DNA from: Celoporthe dispersa
Lineage: Eukaryota > Ascomycota > Sordariomycetes > Diaporthales > Cryphonectriaceae
NCBI GenBank assembly: GCA_016584495.1
Contig: WAID01000013.1
Coordinates: 1,922,001-1,986,000 of the forward strand
Length of the DNA: 64,000 nt
Direction: 5' to 3'
Made by a program: the position numbers and the translations under genes. The stretch's first letter is position 1; each line of letters opens with the position of its first letter. This document shows, piece after piece, positions 35,557 to 47,425 of this stretch. The notes below the pieces were generated by a model. That model saw nothing but the letters and a program-made list of their open reading frames with translations. It was not told where the DNA came from and did no database searches.

Positions 35557-36893
35557 AGTACCATACAGGGAATTTGAATTCTGCGGAGATCGTCCCCTTC
35601 GCCCTGACCCGGAGAGCAATAGCTCTCGTCGCAGCAACTTAACGGATCAAGTGTTTTCATAATATGGACCTCGCTAAGCAATAGTGGGCTTGAACCTCGC
35701 GGTGCTAGTTCCACATAATGAATGAGGTTGACCTCAAAATTTTCTTTTTCTCGCCCAGCACTCTGGTTTCCTCACTCTCCTAGACTGGATTTGGCTGGAC
35801 AAGGGCATCGGTTGGCAGGAGCACAGGATCATGGTGGAACTCTTCACTTTTTCTTTTGCGTTCACTCCTTGGGCGATGGCGCAAGCAGTCGCGTGGACAA
35901 GATCACGGTGTTCAGGAGCAGGCCAGGGAGAGGTTTTTGTGTCCATTTTCTTAATCTGCTAAAAACGGCGAAAAGTGAACCGTCTTTTTAAGTGTTGTAC
36001 TAGATAACGGTTAGGCATCTTGACGGCCCTCGATGATTAGACAAAAATAAAATGGCAATTCAGAAGTACATGAAATACCCAAAGAGGTACAAGGGCATCC
36101 TTCCCCTAGATCGGTGGGTTTCGTGGCCGGTGAATGATAGACATGAACAGACTACGTACGGTGCTCAACACTCATTGCCAGCTTCGCATTCAGTGGTGGA
36201 GCTGGCCGCCAGGGGGAGGAGGGGTATTCTCAGGATCATTTTGGAGGAGGATATTAGACGAGAGGAGCGTAGTGGAGATGGACCTGAGGGTACTTGGTAG
36301 GTGAAGAAGCTGCTCAGGGGTGCTAGACGGAGGCCAGCGGTCCTGAGAAACTTACAATTTGGGCGGGGGGGAGGAAAAGGGGGGAGGGCGATTCTTAGGA
36401 TGACTTCAAGAAGTTTCCTCGCCTGCCACTTGGCAATGCTTTCCACCATGGCAAGAGAATCCCGAGCGCTTCTGAATAGGGGACAGAGGAGATGTCACAT
36501 AGAATATCCAGCGCATGGATTGTTCAACACTTTGTATTTATTGAGAGCGCCTTGCAGCAAATATGAGGGTGCCTACTTGGCGTGCAATCTTGATTCCCTC
36601 TTGTAGAGACCGTTGTCTCGCCGTCAACACCCGAATCTGTGGCAATGTTTTTGATAAAGAACCGCCCCCCCCCCCTCCCAACGCCGTATGCAATACCAAG
36701 GCCGAAGTGAGGACAATCTAATGGCCTGGACTGTCCTCTGGAACCCCCCACCCCCTCCCCCAAATTCCCCAGTGACCTTTCTCCTTCCTCCATTCTACTC
36801 CCAGAACGCCATGATTATGCAGTAGTGAATCAGTATCATCATGTGACAACACCACCTGAGCTCGTGGGTCGAGCCCCCTCCCCAAGCACTCCC
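35557..36893. other. Convergent gene-free region
   Basis: Between the ends of the C2H2 gene and the TFIIE gene. No gene seen. C-rich tracts at 36664-36678 and 36747-36762 are the only notable structure. 3' untranslated sequence from both sides would lie here. Confidence 0.5.
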
Positions 36894-37796
36894 TCAGAGG
36901 TCCTTGAACATGGAGAGGTGCCCCTTCAGGTGAGTGTTGGTGACGTTCCTGGGCGCCTTCTTCTTGGCCTTCTTCTTGGGCTTCTCGACCTTGGCGTTGA
37001 GCACCTTGAGCCGCGGGTCCTCGCTGGCGGGCTTCTGCCCAGCAGCGAGGAGCAGGCGGTTGATGTCGTCGACGCTGGGGACGTTGACCTTGTGCCACAT
37101 GACCTGAAACTCCGGGTCGACGGTATTCCACAGGCTGGCATCGTCCTGCCACACGTAGCGCGGGTGGTTGTCCTTCTTCGTGCGGACGACGAGGATGCGG
37201 TGCTGGCGCTCGAGCTCCGTGATGGCCGGGTACAGCATCTCGCGGGGCCAGCCGTCCTCGAGGTCCTTGACGTGCACCAGCATGGCGTCCTTCTTGGCCT
37301 GCAGGTACGCCAGCAGCGTCTCCTTGCTGCGGACGCCCGGTATGACCGGGTTGTGACGGTAGGTGCCCGAGTGGACGCTCTGCTCGGTGAGCCCCGGGTC
37401 GGGCGTCCACCGGACGCGCGGGTGGCGGCGCAGGTTCTCGACGAGCTCGGCCCACTCGGCCGCCAGATGCGGCCGCCGCGTCAGGTGGTCCACGATGTCG
37501 TTGATGGTCAGGTCGCGATCCCGCTCCTTGAGGTGGTTCACCGCGTACACCATCTGCGTGCCCAGCTCCGCGCCCGTGCCCGTCAGCGCCGGCTGCGAGT
37601 AGATCTCGATGCCGTCGCCGGGCCGCCTCTTCTTCGTCGGCGTGTTGTTGGCGGCGGTGCCCGTCATGGCGGAGGAGGTGGACGCCACCGAGGGCGAGGG
37701 GGAGGGCGGCGCGAGGGTCGACTTGGAGTCCTTGGTCAGGTCGACCACCGTCTTGGAGGCCGCGCTGGCCACGCGCTGGCGCTCGAGGAACGACAT
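36894..37796 (-). CDS. TFA2: General transcription factor TFIIE subunit beta
   Basis: A single exon of 300 residues starting MSFLERQRVASAASKTVVDL. The N-terminus is Ser/Pro/Thr-rich. The winged-helix core holds GTQMVYAVNHLKERDRDLTI, NDIVDHLTRRPHL, AEWAELVENLRRHPRVRW, SKETLLAYLQAKKDAML and EDGWPREMLYPAITELERQH. A Lys-rich segment (KPKKKAKKKAPRN) precedes a conserved end (HLKGHLSMFKDL). TFIIE-beta binds promoter DNA and recruits TFIIH to RNA polymerase II in the nucleus. The frame is intact and length is near the family norm. A second ATG upstream in another frame leads into Arg/Pro-rich nonsense and was ignored. Confidence 0.93.
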   Translation of the reverse strand: MSFLERQRVASAASKTVVDLTKDSKSTLAPPSPSPSVASTSSAMTGTAANNTPTKKRRPGDGIEIYSQPALTGTGAELGTQMVYAVNHLKERDRDLTINDIVDHLTRRPHLAAEWAELVENLRRHPRVRWTPDPGLTEQSVHSGTYRHNPVIPGVRSKETLLAYLQAKKDAMLVHVKDLEDGWPREMLYPAITELERQHRILVVRTKKDNHPRYVWQDDASLWNTVDPEFQVMWHKVNVPSVDDINRLLLAAGQKPASEDPRLKVLNAKVEKPKKKAKKKAPRNVTNTHLKGHLSMFKDL

Positions 37797-38772
37797 TTTC
37801 TCTCCTGCTTTTATTATTATTATCCCTTTCTCTTCTTTCTCTTCTCGAGGTGTAGCTGTTGACAGAGGATGACCGGCTCTGTCGAGGTAGGCGGACGGTC
37901 GGATGAGGGGTTCCTACCGCTGACGAGGTCAACGTCGAGGCGGTGGTGGTGGTGGCTCGTTGCGGAGTTTGAAGGGGGGGGAGGGGGGGGAGAGAAAGGT
38001 TGGCGGCGGTTGCAAGGCTGAGACGGAGTGACACCCAGGCATCTAAAGTGGTTGCAGGGCCACCTGTGAATGGGTAGATCAGGGTGGGCATAGGCGCTAG
38101 GTGCTAACCGAGTTAGTGGGTTGATTGTGGGTGCTAATCGGAAGATCAAGTGTACTCACTTTGGTCTGGTCGGACTTGTTCAAACCACCTAAAGGTACTT
38201 GGGGGGAAGAAATTGTTGGGAACAAAGGTCTCGATTTTACAAGCTGTCCTGTAGACTCTTTCTCTTTCTGCTTAGTAGAATTGGAAATATGTGTTGGATT
38301 CTGACAGGCAAAACCCAAGACCAAGAGAAAGATAGCTTGGGATCGATCATTTCCTAGTCACTTAACAGTATAGCCTTGGGTATCACATCGTCATTGAGAG
38401 AACACGCTCTGATTTCTGAGACTGAACTGTACGGATCTCCTTGGGCAACAGAAGAGGGTCACTGACACATCTATCACAGAAATTAAATTGACCACATATG
38501 AGTGTAGAAACATATGTAACCAGAAAACCCATCTTCGCTGAGGCTGTATCACAAGCCCAGAAATCCCAAGAAAAATCTCTTCAAAAACAGAAAAATAAAA
38601 ATAAAACACAGGAGGGTTGGTGACAGTCCTCCGAGTAGGCATAGCCCCTGAGGGCTGAGACTGGTATTGTGTCTACGGGCAAGCACTAGGACAGGTGGCC
38701 CTCATAGCAGAGAGGCACATGCAGTTTCCCATCGCACCAGCCAGGTCTCTGGACTCCGTCTTGTAACACCAT
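37797..38772. other. Upstream region of TFA2 / downstream of cytochrome b5
   Basis: No gene seen. Near TFA2 there are G-rich and CCA/TGG-type short repeats (about 37940-37995). The middle part is unstructured. Confidence 0.45.
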
Positions 38773-39598
38773 CTAAGAAGACTGCTGCTGGGCCTGCTGG
38801 GCCTGGAGGTACTGGTAGGCAAAAGTATGCCGCAGCGCCACCAATGAGGACAATCGCGTAGACACCGATGCCGAGACCGGTGGCATCGCCTGTCGATGCG
38901 GCGGGAGCGACGGCGCCAGGCTTGGGGGCCTTGGGGGTTGGGTCGCCGGGCTAAAAAAGACGGAGAGAGAAAAAAAATTAGCACTGGTCAGCTTGCACGT
39001 TGTCATGGGTGTGTGCAGTCAAGGATATGGGCGCATTTGGGCGGGTTATCTTGCATCTTTGCAAGCCTGGACGATCGGCGTATTGATCTTCCAAACCTGC
39101 AGCATGCATGATGTGGAGGGATCCGGGCGGCGGGAGGGGAAGAGGACGTACCTGTCTCTTCAGCTCACCCACCAGGAGCTGCTCCAGTGTCTCGCGCGCC
39201 TCGTCGCTGTGGCCGACATCCTCGAATGCCTCGGTCGCGTCCTGTCCGGCAACGTCTAGCAGGACCTCCTCACCACCGCTGTGCAGAGAGTATCGCATGT
39301 CAGCCTTGTATTTCTTTCTTCTGTTTTCGGGGGTCCCCCTTCTGGTTTTGCCCTGCCGTTTCCCCCATGCCGGGGTTTTGATGAGAATTTGGGGTAGGTC
39401 CGGGACTCCGGAGGCGCAGGAAGCCTACGTAGAGCCGCAGCAAGCAGCAACAGCAGCAAGACAAGGCAGCTGAAGAACTTACGGGTGCTCGTCGATGAAC
39501 TTTGCGCAGTCGTAGACCTTGTCGTGGATCACCATGAACAGGTCCTTCTTGGTGTTGTGCTCCGCAACATCTTGGTAGGTGTACTCCTTGGTCGCCAT
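38773..39598 (-). CDS. Cytochrome b5 (tail-anchored)
   Basis: Exon 1 (39598-39483) encodes MATKEYTYQDVAEHNTKKDL through DCAKFIDEHP. Exon 2 (39278-39152) completes HPGG, whose His is one heme ligand, and GHSDEA, the second. Exon 3 starts at 38950 with a Pro-rich linker, then GLGIGVYAIVLIGGAAA as membrane anchor. The anchor's frame breaks at the run of four A on plus (38821-38824). Removing one base gives a continuous anchor ending AYQYLQAQQAQQQSS and the stop at 38773; otherwise the frame runs on into unrelated residues. Cytochrome b5 donates electrons to fatty-acid desaturases, sterol enzymes and P450s on the ER membrane. The introns are 204 and 201 nt. Only the C-terminus is affected by the break. 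Confidence 0.9.
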
Positions 39599-40897
39599 TG
39601 TTTTTTCTTTTCTTCTTCTCTCTCTCTCTTTTTTTTTGCTTGGTTTGTTGGGTCGACTGAGGGGCCGAGAGTGGGTTGGGATCTCGCCTTCTCGGAGGGT
39701 TTCTCGAGGTTGGCGGGGGAGGTATAGAGGCGTTGGTGCTCGGCGTAGAACAGCAAAGGAGTGCGAGCTGTAGTCGTCGACTTAAGGGCGAGGACCTGCG
39801 ATGTTGGTGTCCGGTTCGTAGCTTGTCTGGAGGCGGGGAGGAGGAGGTCCAGTCTGTTGGCTATGGCTGGCTGGCTGGCTTGTGGAGCTGAACAGAAAGT
39901 CGAGCCTGGGCAAGAAAAAAGGACCCGAGGACGGGGCAGCAAATCGAAAAGATAAGTGATGTGATCCAACGGTACGGCGGCAGAGGAGGGCCCCGAGCCC
40001 AAAGCTTATCCTTTTAGAACGGTAGAATGTTCGATAGCCAGAAGAGGATCGCTGGCGGACCCGGGACCTCGAGGGATCCATCCCCTGAAGCCACGCTGCA
40101 CAAAGTCGCTACGCTTCAAATCAATCCGCTGCTATTGGTCGGCTATGCACCTGTCGTTCGATCCGGCTCATGCGCTTCCAGCGCAGTACAGAGTAGCATG
40201 GGCCCCATATTTGTCTTGCGGTCAGTACTGTACCGCGCCACTGTACCGTCTAATTGACAGCTATGACATCCCGAGGTGACCCCATAGTTCCGCTGTCGAG
40301 AGAGCTCCCAACAGAGCAGAAGTCCGCCACAGCTCGACGACGACGACGATAATATTAATAGTAGCAGAGACGGAAAAGAAATGCTATGGATCGAGCTTAT
40401 TATTTTTTTTCAAGGCCTTCTAGACACCTAGCAGTGGGACAGCGCTGCTAAGATCATGGAGGGCTACATGCTGCCGATGACGCTCTGGCTTCCTCTATCT
40501 CTCTCCATCACGGGTCTTTGTCGGTATATTTCCTCGGCTCCGGTCGAGGAGACGCCCCCGCACAGGAAACCTCTCTGTCGGGCTGACGGTCCATCTCTGT
40601 CCTCCGAAGTGTTTCTCTGGCACGGACCGGAAGTTGGTCGATCGTTTATGTGTTTCAAGGCACTCACTTCCTGCAGGCAATATGACTAAGTCCATGTCGG
40701 CTTCGCTATTAACTGGCGTTCCGAATACGCATTGTCCACTGATGCCACAACCCCTGCACAGGTAACGCAAATTGACACCCTACGTACGTTCCGTACCAGA
40801 CAGCAGAGGACAGGGCTTCTTCGTAATCGTATTGCCGTATGCTACGCGACCACACCTACGCTGCTTACGCCGTAAACAGCCTTCCCTTCTCAGCAGG
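39599..40897. other. Intergenic region between cytochrome b5 and actin-capping alpha
   Basis: No supported gene. Open frames are short, and an A/T-rich patch lies at 40350-40415. The first 400 bases would be the cytochrome b5 promoter. Confidence 0.45.
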
Positions 40898-42033
40898 TCA
40901 CCTCCGAGAGCTGCCGCCGCCGATGTCCTGGCCTAACCGGTAGCTGGCGACCTTGTCCCACTCGATCTTCTGCCTCGTCACCGGCAGCTGTCTGCGCAGG
41001 CCCTTGAACGCGCCCTCGCTGAGGCTCGCGAACCCCTTGTTCAGCTCCTCCTGATACTTCTTCTCCGCGCCTGCGATCTCCTTGGCGATGGCACTGCCCG
41101 TGCCCGATGGGATCGACGCCGTTACCACCTTGTTGGTCACCAGCCGCACGTTACCGTCCTCGTAGTAGTGCACGTCCAACTTGATCGAGCCCTCGAGGGA
41201 GCTGTCGGACGGGTCGAAGATGTAGAGGGAGCGCCAGCGGCCGTTCCTAGTTTCCCCCCACCAAGTCAGTCACGGAGATCCCACCCATCCGACTGGCGCG
41301 TTGCTGGTCGGAGCGTGCAGATGTATGGAGCGCTCCTCTCTCTCACCAGAAGTTGTTGGGGCTGTATTTGTTGCCCACGACGACAATGGCCAGCTTCGAA
41401 TCGTTCTCGGTCGGGTAGACGCCGTATGCCGCGTTAGGGAAGTGCTCCTTGACGTATGTCCCGAGGCTCTTCTGGGTGGATTTCCTGCCCGCACGGCCAG
41501 ATCAGCACACACAGCCCAAATCCTCCCACCACATTATCTTTATCGTCTTGTGGCCATGTGCCAGTCCACGTACACAAGATCGAAATGTTTGCTTTCCAGC
41601 GCGTGGCTCTGCACACTGCTGGCCTTTTGTGTAGCATGATCAAACTCGAAGCTCGACGATTTCTCGATGTCATAGTAACGCCCGTCCCCGAGGGAGTTGT
41701 GCGAGCTGACGATGACCGCCTCGCTGCTTCCGGGCAGCTTCACCGTGGTGAACTGCTCCTCATTGTACTTCTGGAATGCGGGACCCAGCTCCTTGAAGAT
41801 GCTCGGCTCGGAGATGGTGAGGGCTTTGATGTCTGTATTCAGGCGGTCAGCGTCGAGAGTCGTCGGTCGGTATCGGAGAACGGTGTGCGCTTGCCAGCAA
41901 CAACATCTGAAAGCTTCAGGAGAGTCAGCCAGACTGCCAGGCACAAGTTTCCAGGGGATAAAATAGGATGACACACTTCTCCTGGAGGAGCATCTCCCAC
42001 AAAGGAGGACACCCACTCTACGCTCTCAGACAT
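40898..42033 (-). CDS. CAP1: F-actin-capping protein subunit alpha
   Basis: Five exons: 42033-41977, 41913-41895, 41832-41574, 41484-41347 and 41246-40898, in phase, 273 residues. Exon 2 is only 19 nt (LSDVVA plus one base). Its downstream intron begins with GC instead of GT (GCTG|GCAAGC) and ends TACAG; reading through gives PPGE-LSDVVA-DIKALT, the expected capping-protein sequence. Other signatures are FKELGPAFQKYNEEQFTTVK, SKHFDLV, FPNAAYGVYPTE, IVVVGNKYSPNNFWNGRWRS and LDVHYYEDGNVRL. The alpha/beta heterodimer caps barbed ends of actin filaments at cortical patches. The frame is intact over all exons. Confidence 0.92.
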
Positions 42034-42943
42034 TGGATATTGGGAACAGGAGGAGCAACAGTGCGCAATAATCAGCCTCGCCCCGAGCGTTGCAGGGTCA
42101 AGAAAAAGAAAACAGCAATCTTCTCTTCAGTCTGGAAGGGTGTGGATGTCGTTCAATGTTCACAAGACGTGCTTCAAAACAAGTCCGGATTGTTGTCAGA
42201 GCTGCCGAGTCGTCATCCCTGAGAGTGTCCCAGACACGCACTGCAGCAGTGGGTAGACTGTGGTGGACAGACCCCTGTAGACTGAGGGGCTGTGGGGTAG
42301 CTTCAAGATGCAGCAGTCGAACTCGAAAGCCTCTTCTCGTTAAGTATACTCTCATTAAACCTTTTGACCTCCTGATATTTAGAATGATAATTTTTTCTTC
42401 TTTTCTCTCTCTTTGTTTAATTGTAGTCAAGAAAGAACTTTTTGAGGTCAAGCATAGATGTACAATGTGCAAGAAGCAAATAACCTCACCTCAAATTCAT
42501 GAACGCCCCTGGAGTAATCTTTCTTCTGCATCTCGTTGATTGATTCTCAGTATTCTATCTCTCTTCTACCTGAGAAACTAGAACCGTCATGCAATGATAT
42601 CATTTTGATCTGCTCCTCATTGCGAGTTTCTGAGCTAGCTATACCACCTTCGCCCTGTGCCTTCACATAAAACTCTTGATTATGGCTACAGCCTTTGTGC
42701 CACATGCCTGCTAGTTCTAGCAAGCATCATTTTCTACTGCTATTTATATCTAATATCGAGGCAATGTTCCGATAGAGACGGACGTCAATCTGATCTAAAT
42801 CAACAGTTCCTAATAAAACAGAAGGAGACAGGATAATGCAGCCATGATCCTCGCGGTTCTGTCCTGCAGAGGGGATGACCCTGAGAACCTGAACCTGTCA
42901 AGCCATCTCGTCAAAGCCTAATGCATTGGTTTTCGTGAAAGTG
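42034..42943. other. Intergenic region upstream of CAP1
   Basis: No gene seen. The sequence is relatively AT-rich (42350-42800) and holds the CAP1 promoter and the end of the E1-beta gene. Confidence 0.45.
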
Positions 42944-44235
42944 CTAGTATTTCAGAATCCTCTTAATACCATCGTATATCCCTAGAAAAAGGTCAGCTCT
43001 GAATTCAGATGCAAAGACTTCCACGGCCAGAGTAACAACTTACTCGCGACATCCGGTATGTTGAACTTCTCAAACACCAGCGGCGTCGGTATGCTCCAGC
43101 CCGCCAGCCTCAGCACGGGAGCCTCCAGCCGGACGAACGTTGAGGCATCCTCCTGGATCGCCGCGGCGACCTCGGCGCCCACGCCAGCGTTGACCATGGA
43201 CTCGTGCACGACTATACACCTGCCTGTCTTCTGCACGCTCCTGAGCACCGTCTCCCTGTCCCACGGGTAGATGGTCCGCAGGTCGATCAGCTCCGCGCTG
43301 ATCCCCAGGTCCTGCTCGGCCTGCCTGATAGCGTTCAGGCACAGGTACAGCGGCTGGCCGTACGACACGATGGTCAGGTCCTTGCCCTCCTTCAGAACCT
43401 CCGCCTTGGAGAGGGGCAGCTCGTACGGCGTGACGGGGACCTGCTCCACCGCCGCGCGGTACAGGACCTTGGGCTCCATGAACACGACTGGGTCATTGCT
43501 CCGGATGGCCGCGAGCAGCAGGCCTTTCGCCTGTAGGGGGCTGCGCGGCATCACTACTCTCCAGCCCGGCACATGCGTGAACAGCGCCTCGGGGCTCTGC
43601 GAATGGTACAGGGCGCCGTGGCCAACGGCACCGCACGGCATGCGCACCGTCAGACCGCCGACGTGGCGCCCGCAGGCCCCGTCTCGGTATCTGAACTTGG
43701 CGGCCTCGTTGACCATCTGGTCGAAGGCGGGGAAGACGTAGTCGGCGAACTGGATCTCGGCCACGGGGCGCATGCCCTCAGCGGCGGCGCCGATGGCGAA
43801 ACCCATGATGCCCTGCTCCGAGAGGGGCGTGTTGAACACGCGGTCGCCACCGTACATCTCGGCCAGCTTCATGGAGCACCGAAAGACACCACCAAAAGCG
43901 ACATCCTCGCCAAAAAGAAGAACAGACTCGTCCTCGGCGAGGGCCAGGGACAGGGCGTCATTGATGGCCTGGAAGAGATTCATGCGCTTCGTAGCACCGT
44001 CGCGAACGTCGAGGGGCAGTTCCGGGTTGTGCAGGGCGGTCTGGGAGGTGTGCGCCAGGAGGGGCGTGGTGCTGTAGTCGACAGGGAGGTTCAGTCTCGC
44101 ATTTGGCGGGTGCGTGGAGTATCCTCGCCTTGAGGGCGTCATCTGAAAGGGCACGGCGAGTGTGTTGAGATATGGCTGGGGTGCTGTGGCTACGGCCGCG
44201 ATCCTCGCCAGTCGACGAGGAATATGGTTCCTCAT
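42944..44235 (-). CDS. Branched-chain 2-oxoacid dehydrogenase E1 component, beta subunit (mitochondrial)
   Basis: Exon 1 runs 44235-43044 and exon 2 42981-42944, split by a 62-nt intron (GCGA|GTAAGT to TTCTAG), giving 409 residues ending IYDGIKRILKY. The first 35 residues are Arg-rich and lack acidic residues, as for mitochondrial import. The core shows MNLFQAINDALSLALAEDES, LFGEDVAFGGVFRCS, VFNTPLSEQGIMGFAIG, EIQFADYVFPAFDQ, HSQSPEALFTHVPG, VVMPRSPLQAKGLL and IDLRTIYPWDRETV. These match the 2-oxoisovalerate dehydrogenase beta chain rather than pyruvate dehydrogenase. It decarboxylates keto acids from Leu, Ile and Val with thiamine diphosphate, together with E1-alpha. The frame is intact. The human orthologue is BCKDHB. 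Confidence 0.94.
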
Positions 44236-45057
44236 TGTGACTTGAGATGGAGGAAAGGCAGGGGAGTAGAGGAGAGACGTGACAAGACGGGCGCCTCGCT
44301 CGTGTATGAGGGGGTATCAAACAGTCACCTAGAGCCAGCAGGGGGACAACGAGCAGAATGGTGATCACATTGTGATTGTCAACTCACCCGAGGGGTCACG
44401 ATCTGACCTCGGGGCTGGAGACGGTTCTTGTCTGGTCGTTGTTCGACGTTCAGACGCGGCTATTCACGGTCTGGGGAAATCTACATAGTACAAGATCAAT
44501 CCTGGGGCAATGACGGCAGCGGGTTTGGCTTAGGGGCCTCTAGGGTAGTACCTATAGCACCCTGGCAGCCCTGGATCTGTGCGGCATGGACAGCCTTGGA
44601 TACCCGGGAAGTCGGCACCTGCCAGACACCCCTGCTCACTAATAAACGACCCACCCCCAGCCTCCTCGCGCATGGGTGAATTGCCTGGGAGACCAGCCAC
44701 CGCGTAAACATAGGGCTGAAATAGTATTTTCGAGGTAATCCTCCTGTGTCTATCCATAGATCCACGAGCACAGAGGCCAGCAGAGAAAATAAAAACGTCC
44801 CAGTCAGTCAGCTGCATATTTCAAAAGTCTTGGCGTTCTACACATTACTTGCATGTGGCTGTCGGTCCCGTAGCCTTGCTGTGCTGTGCATGTGCAGATG
44901 CTAGTCTCAGCAGCGGAATAGGAAGGCCCAGCCAGCACCAGCACTAAAAGCCACCATCTTTTCCGCATCTTCAGCATTCCATACTTTCTTCTTCCTCTTC
45001 TCCTACAGGGGGGGGAGGCCACTGTCACAGCACGTCACTCACGAATCTGTCACCAGC
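44236..45057. promoter_or_regulatory. Divergent promoter region of the E1-beta and exo-glucanase genes
   Basis: About 820 bases between two divergent starts. No gene is seen. A G9 run lies at 45009-45017, about 40 bases before the glucanase ATG. Confidence 0.5.
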
Positions 45058-47425
45058 ATGGCGGACCGGCATGAGTCCAGACGGCCTCGTGAGTCGGGCG
45101 AGAGGAGACACAAGAAGCGCCACTCCAGCAGATCACACCAGCACGGCTCCTCATCAGACGGGACACGGTCTGGCCATAGCTCTCGTCAGGCCCTGTCCGC
45201 CGATGCCCTGGCCGCACTCAACGAGGCCAACGCGAGGGGGCCGGGACAGCTCGAGAGACGAGCAGGAGGAGCTGGAGAGGAGGCTACGCCACGAGCGTAG
45301 AGAACGGAGGAGGCGAGAGTCGCGGGCAAAGGTGGACCGTGACGAGTACCAACAGGTCGAGAGGGACAGTCCAAGGCGTCACCGCCACCGGGAGTCGAGG
45401 TCATATTCGGCTGCCCCAGCACCGCCGGCCTATGATGATGTCGACGCTGGATCAGAACATCACAACGAGAGGAGACAGCGCAGGAAGGAGCGCTCTTCCA
45501 AGGGTTATGAGTCCACCCCCGAGGTCTTCCAGGACATGTTGGCCGCCAGTGAAGACCGTGAGCGGCGGCACAAGGAGCGCAAGCGGAGGAAGACTCCCAT
45601 TGCCGAGCCACCACCAGTAGAGAAGAGTGGATCCAAGGGTTTCTGGCATAATATGCGAGGGGGCGGGGTCAATGCCTCGACAAGTTACGATAGCTACTAC
45701 GACAAAGAGGACAAGGAGGATGCCTACTACGAGAGGCCAAGGAAGAGGTTCTGGACCAAGAGGAAGATATGTGAGTATCCTTAGCAGAACGACACCACCT
45801 ACGGCTCCGACTGACCTTTTCCAGGGGTTGCCGCCGGTGTCTCGTTGGCCATCGTGATCGTCATCATCGTCGCGGCCGTTGTCGTGAGCAAGAAGAGCGG
45901 CAGCGGCTCCAGCTGCACCAACGATCTGACGTGCAACTTGGACAGCATAAGCAGCAGCAGTATCCCCGCCGGCGCACCAGACTACCTGAACCCCTTCACC
46001 TGGTACGACACCATCGACTTTAACCTGACCTACACGGACGCCATGGTCGGTGACCTGCCCATCATGGGCCTCAACTCAACCTGGGACGACTCCAATGCCC
46101 CAAACAGCCTCGTCCCCGCCCTCAACGAAGACTGGGGCTCCTACGCGTCCCGGCCCGCCCGGGGTGTCAACCTCGGCGGCTGGCTGTCGATCGAGCCGTT
46201 CATCGCCCCCGACCTCTTCGACTACGACGAGTCCCTCGGCATCATCGACGAGTACACGCTGTGCACGTACCTCGGGGCCACGGCCTGCAGTTCGACCCTC
46301 GAAAAGCACTACTCCTCTTTCGTGACCGAGTCGACGTTCGCCGAGATAGCCGACGCGGGCCTCGACCACATCCGCATCCCCTACTCCTACTGGGCGGTCC
46401 AGACCTACGACGACGACCCGTACCTCTTCCGCACCTCGTGGCGGTACCTCCTCCGTGGGATCGAGTGGGCGCGCAAGTACGGCCTCCGGGTGAACCTCGA
46501 CCTGCACGCCCTCCCAGGCAGCCAGAACGGCTGGAACCACAGCGGCCGCCAGGGCCCCATCGGCTGGTTCAACGGGACCAACTCGACGCAGAACGTCCAG
46601 CGCTCCGTCGACGTGCACGACCGCCTGTCTAAGTTCTTCGCCCAGCCCCGCTACGAGAACATCATTACCCACTACGGCCTCGTCAACGAACCGCGCATGA
46701 CCTTCATCGCCGCCTCCGAGGTCATCAACTGGACCATCACCGTTTACTCCATGATCCGCGAGAACGGCCTGCCTAACAAGACCGTTGTTGTCTTCGGCGA
46801 CGGCTTCCGCGGCTTGGACGCCTGGCAGGGCGAGTTGACGGGCTACGGCGATGGACTGGCCCTCGATGTCCACCAGTACGTCATTTTCAACAACGAGCAG
46901 ATCGTCTACAACCACTCCGAGAAGGTCACCTACGCCTGCCAGGGCTGGACCGAGCAGACCGAGCAGTCCATGAACACGTCCACCGGCTTCGGCCCCACCA
47001 TGGTCGCCGAGTGGTCCCAGGCCGACACCGACTGCGCCACCTACCTCAACAACGTCGGCTGGGGCAACCGTTGGACGGGTACCTACAACACGGGCAACTC
47101 GTCCGACCCCCTCGAGGCCCTGACGCCGCGCTGCCCGACCACCGACAGCAGCTGCTCCTGCACGTCCGCCAACAACGACCCGAGCACCTACACCGACGAC
47201 TACAAGCAGTTCCTGCTGTATTTTGCCCAGGCGCAGATGGACTCGTTCGAGACCGGCTGGGGCTGGTGGTACTGGACCTGGTGGACGACTGAGGGGAGCT
47301 ACCAGTGGAGCTACAAGCGCGGCCTGGAGGCGGGGATCCTGCCGGCCAAGGCGTATAATCGAGACTTCCACTGCAACTCGACCACGGTTCCGGAGTGGTA
47401 CCCTGCGCTGCCAGAGACGTACTAG
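45058..47425 (+). CDS. Membrane-anchored exo-1,3-beta-glucanase, GH5 family (ExgD type)
   Basis: A type II membrane protein. The cytoplasmic part is about 240 residues and extremely Arg/Glu/Ser-rich (ELERRLRHERRERRRRES). The intron is 45771-45824 (ATAT|GTGAGT to CCAG), followed by one transmembrane helix (GVSLAIVIVIIVAAVVV). The lumenal or extracellular GH5 domain has RGVNLGGWLSIEPFI, DHIRIPYSYWAV, LHALPGSQNGWNHSG, LVNEPR (acid/base Glu), LALDVHQYVIFN and VAEWSQADTD (nucleophile Glu), with many N-glycosylation sequons. This matches Aspergillus ExgD-type glucan 1,3-beta-glucosidases acting on the cell wall. In the cytoplasmic part the frame breaks at the G5 run 45236-45240: one surplus G separates LSADALAALNEANAR from DSSRDEQEEL. 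The catalytic exon is intact. Confidence 0.9.

Noticed and set aside
36718..38091. A 457-residue minus-strand frame overlapping TFA2
   Set aside because: Arg/Pro/Gly-rich translation in the wrong frame of TFA2; the shorter frame shows the real TFIIE-beta motifs.
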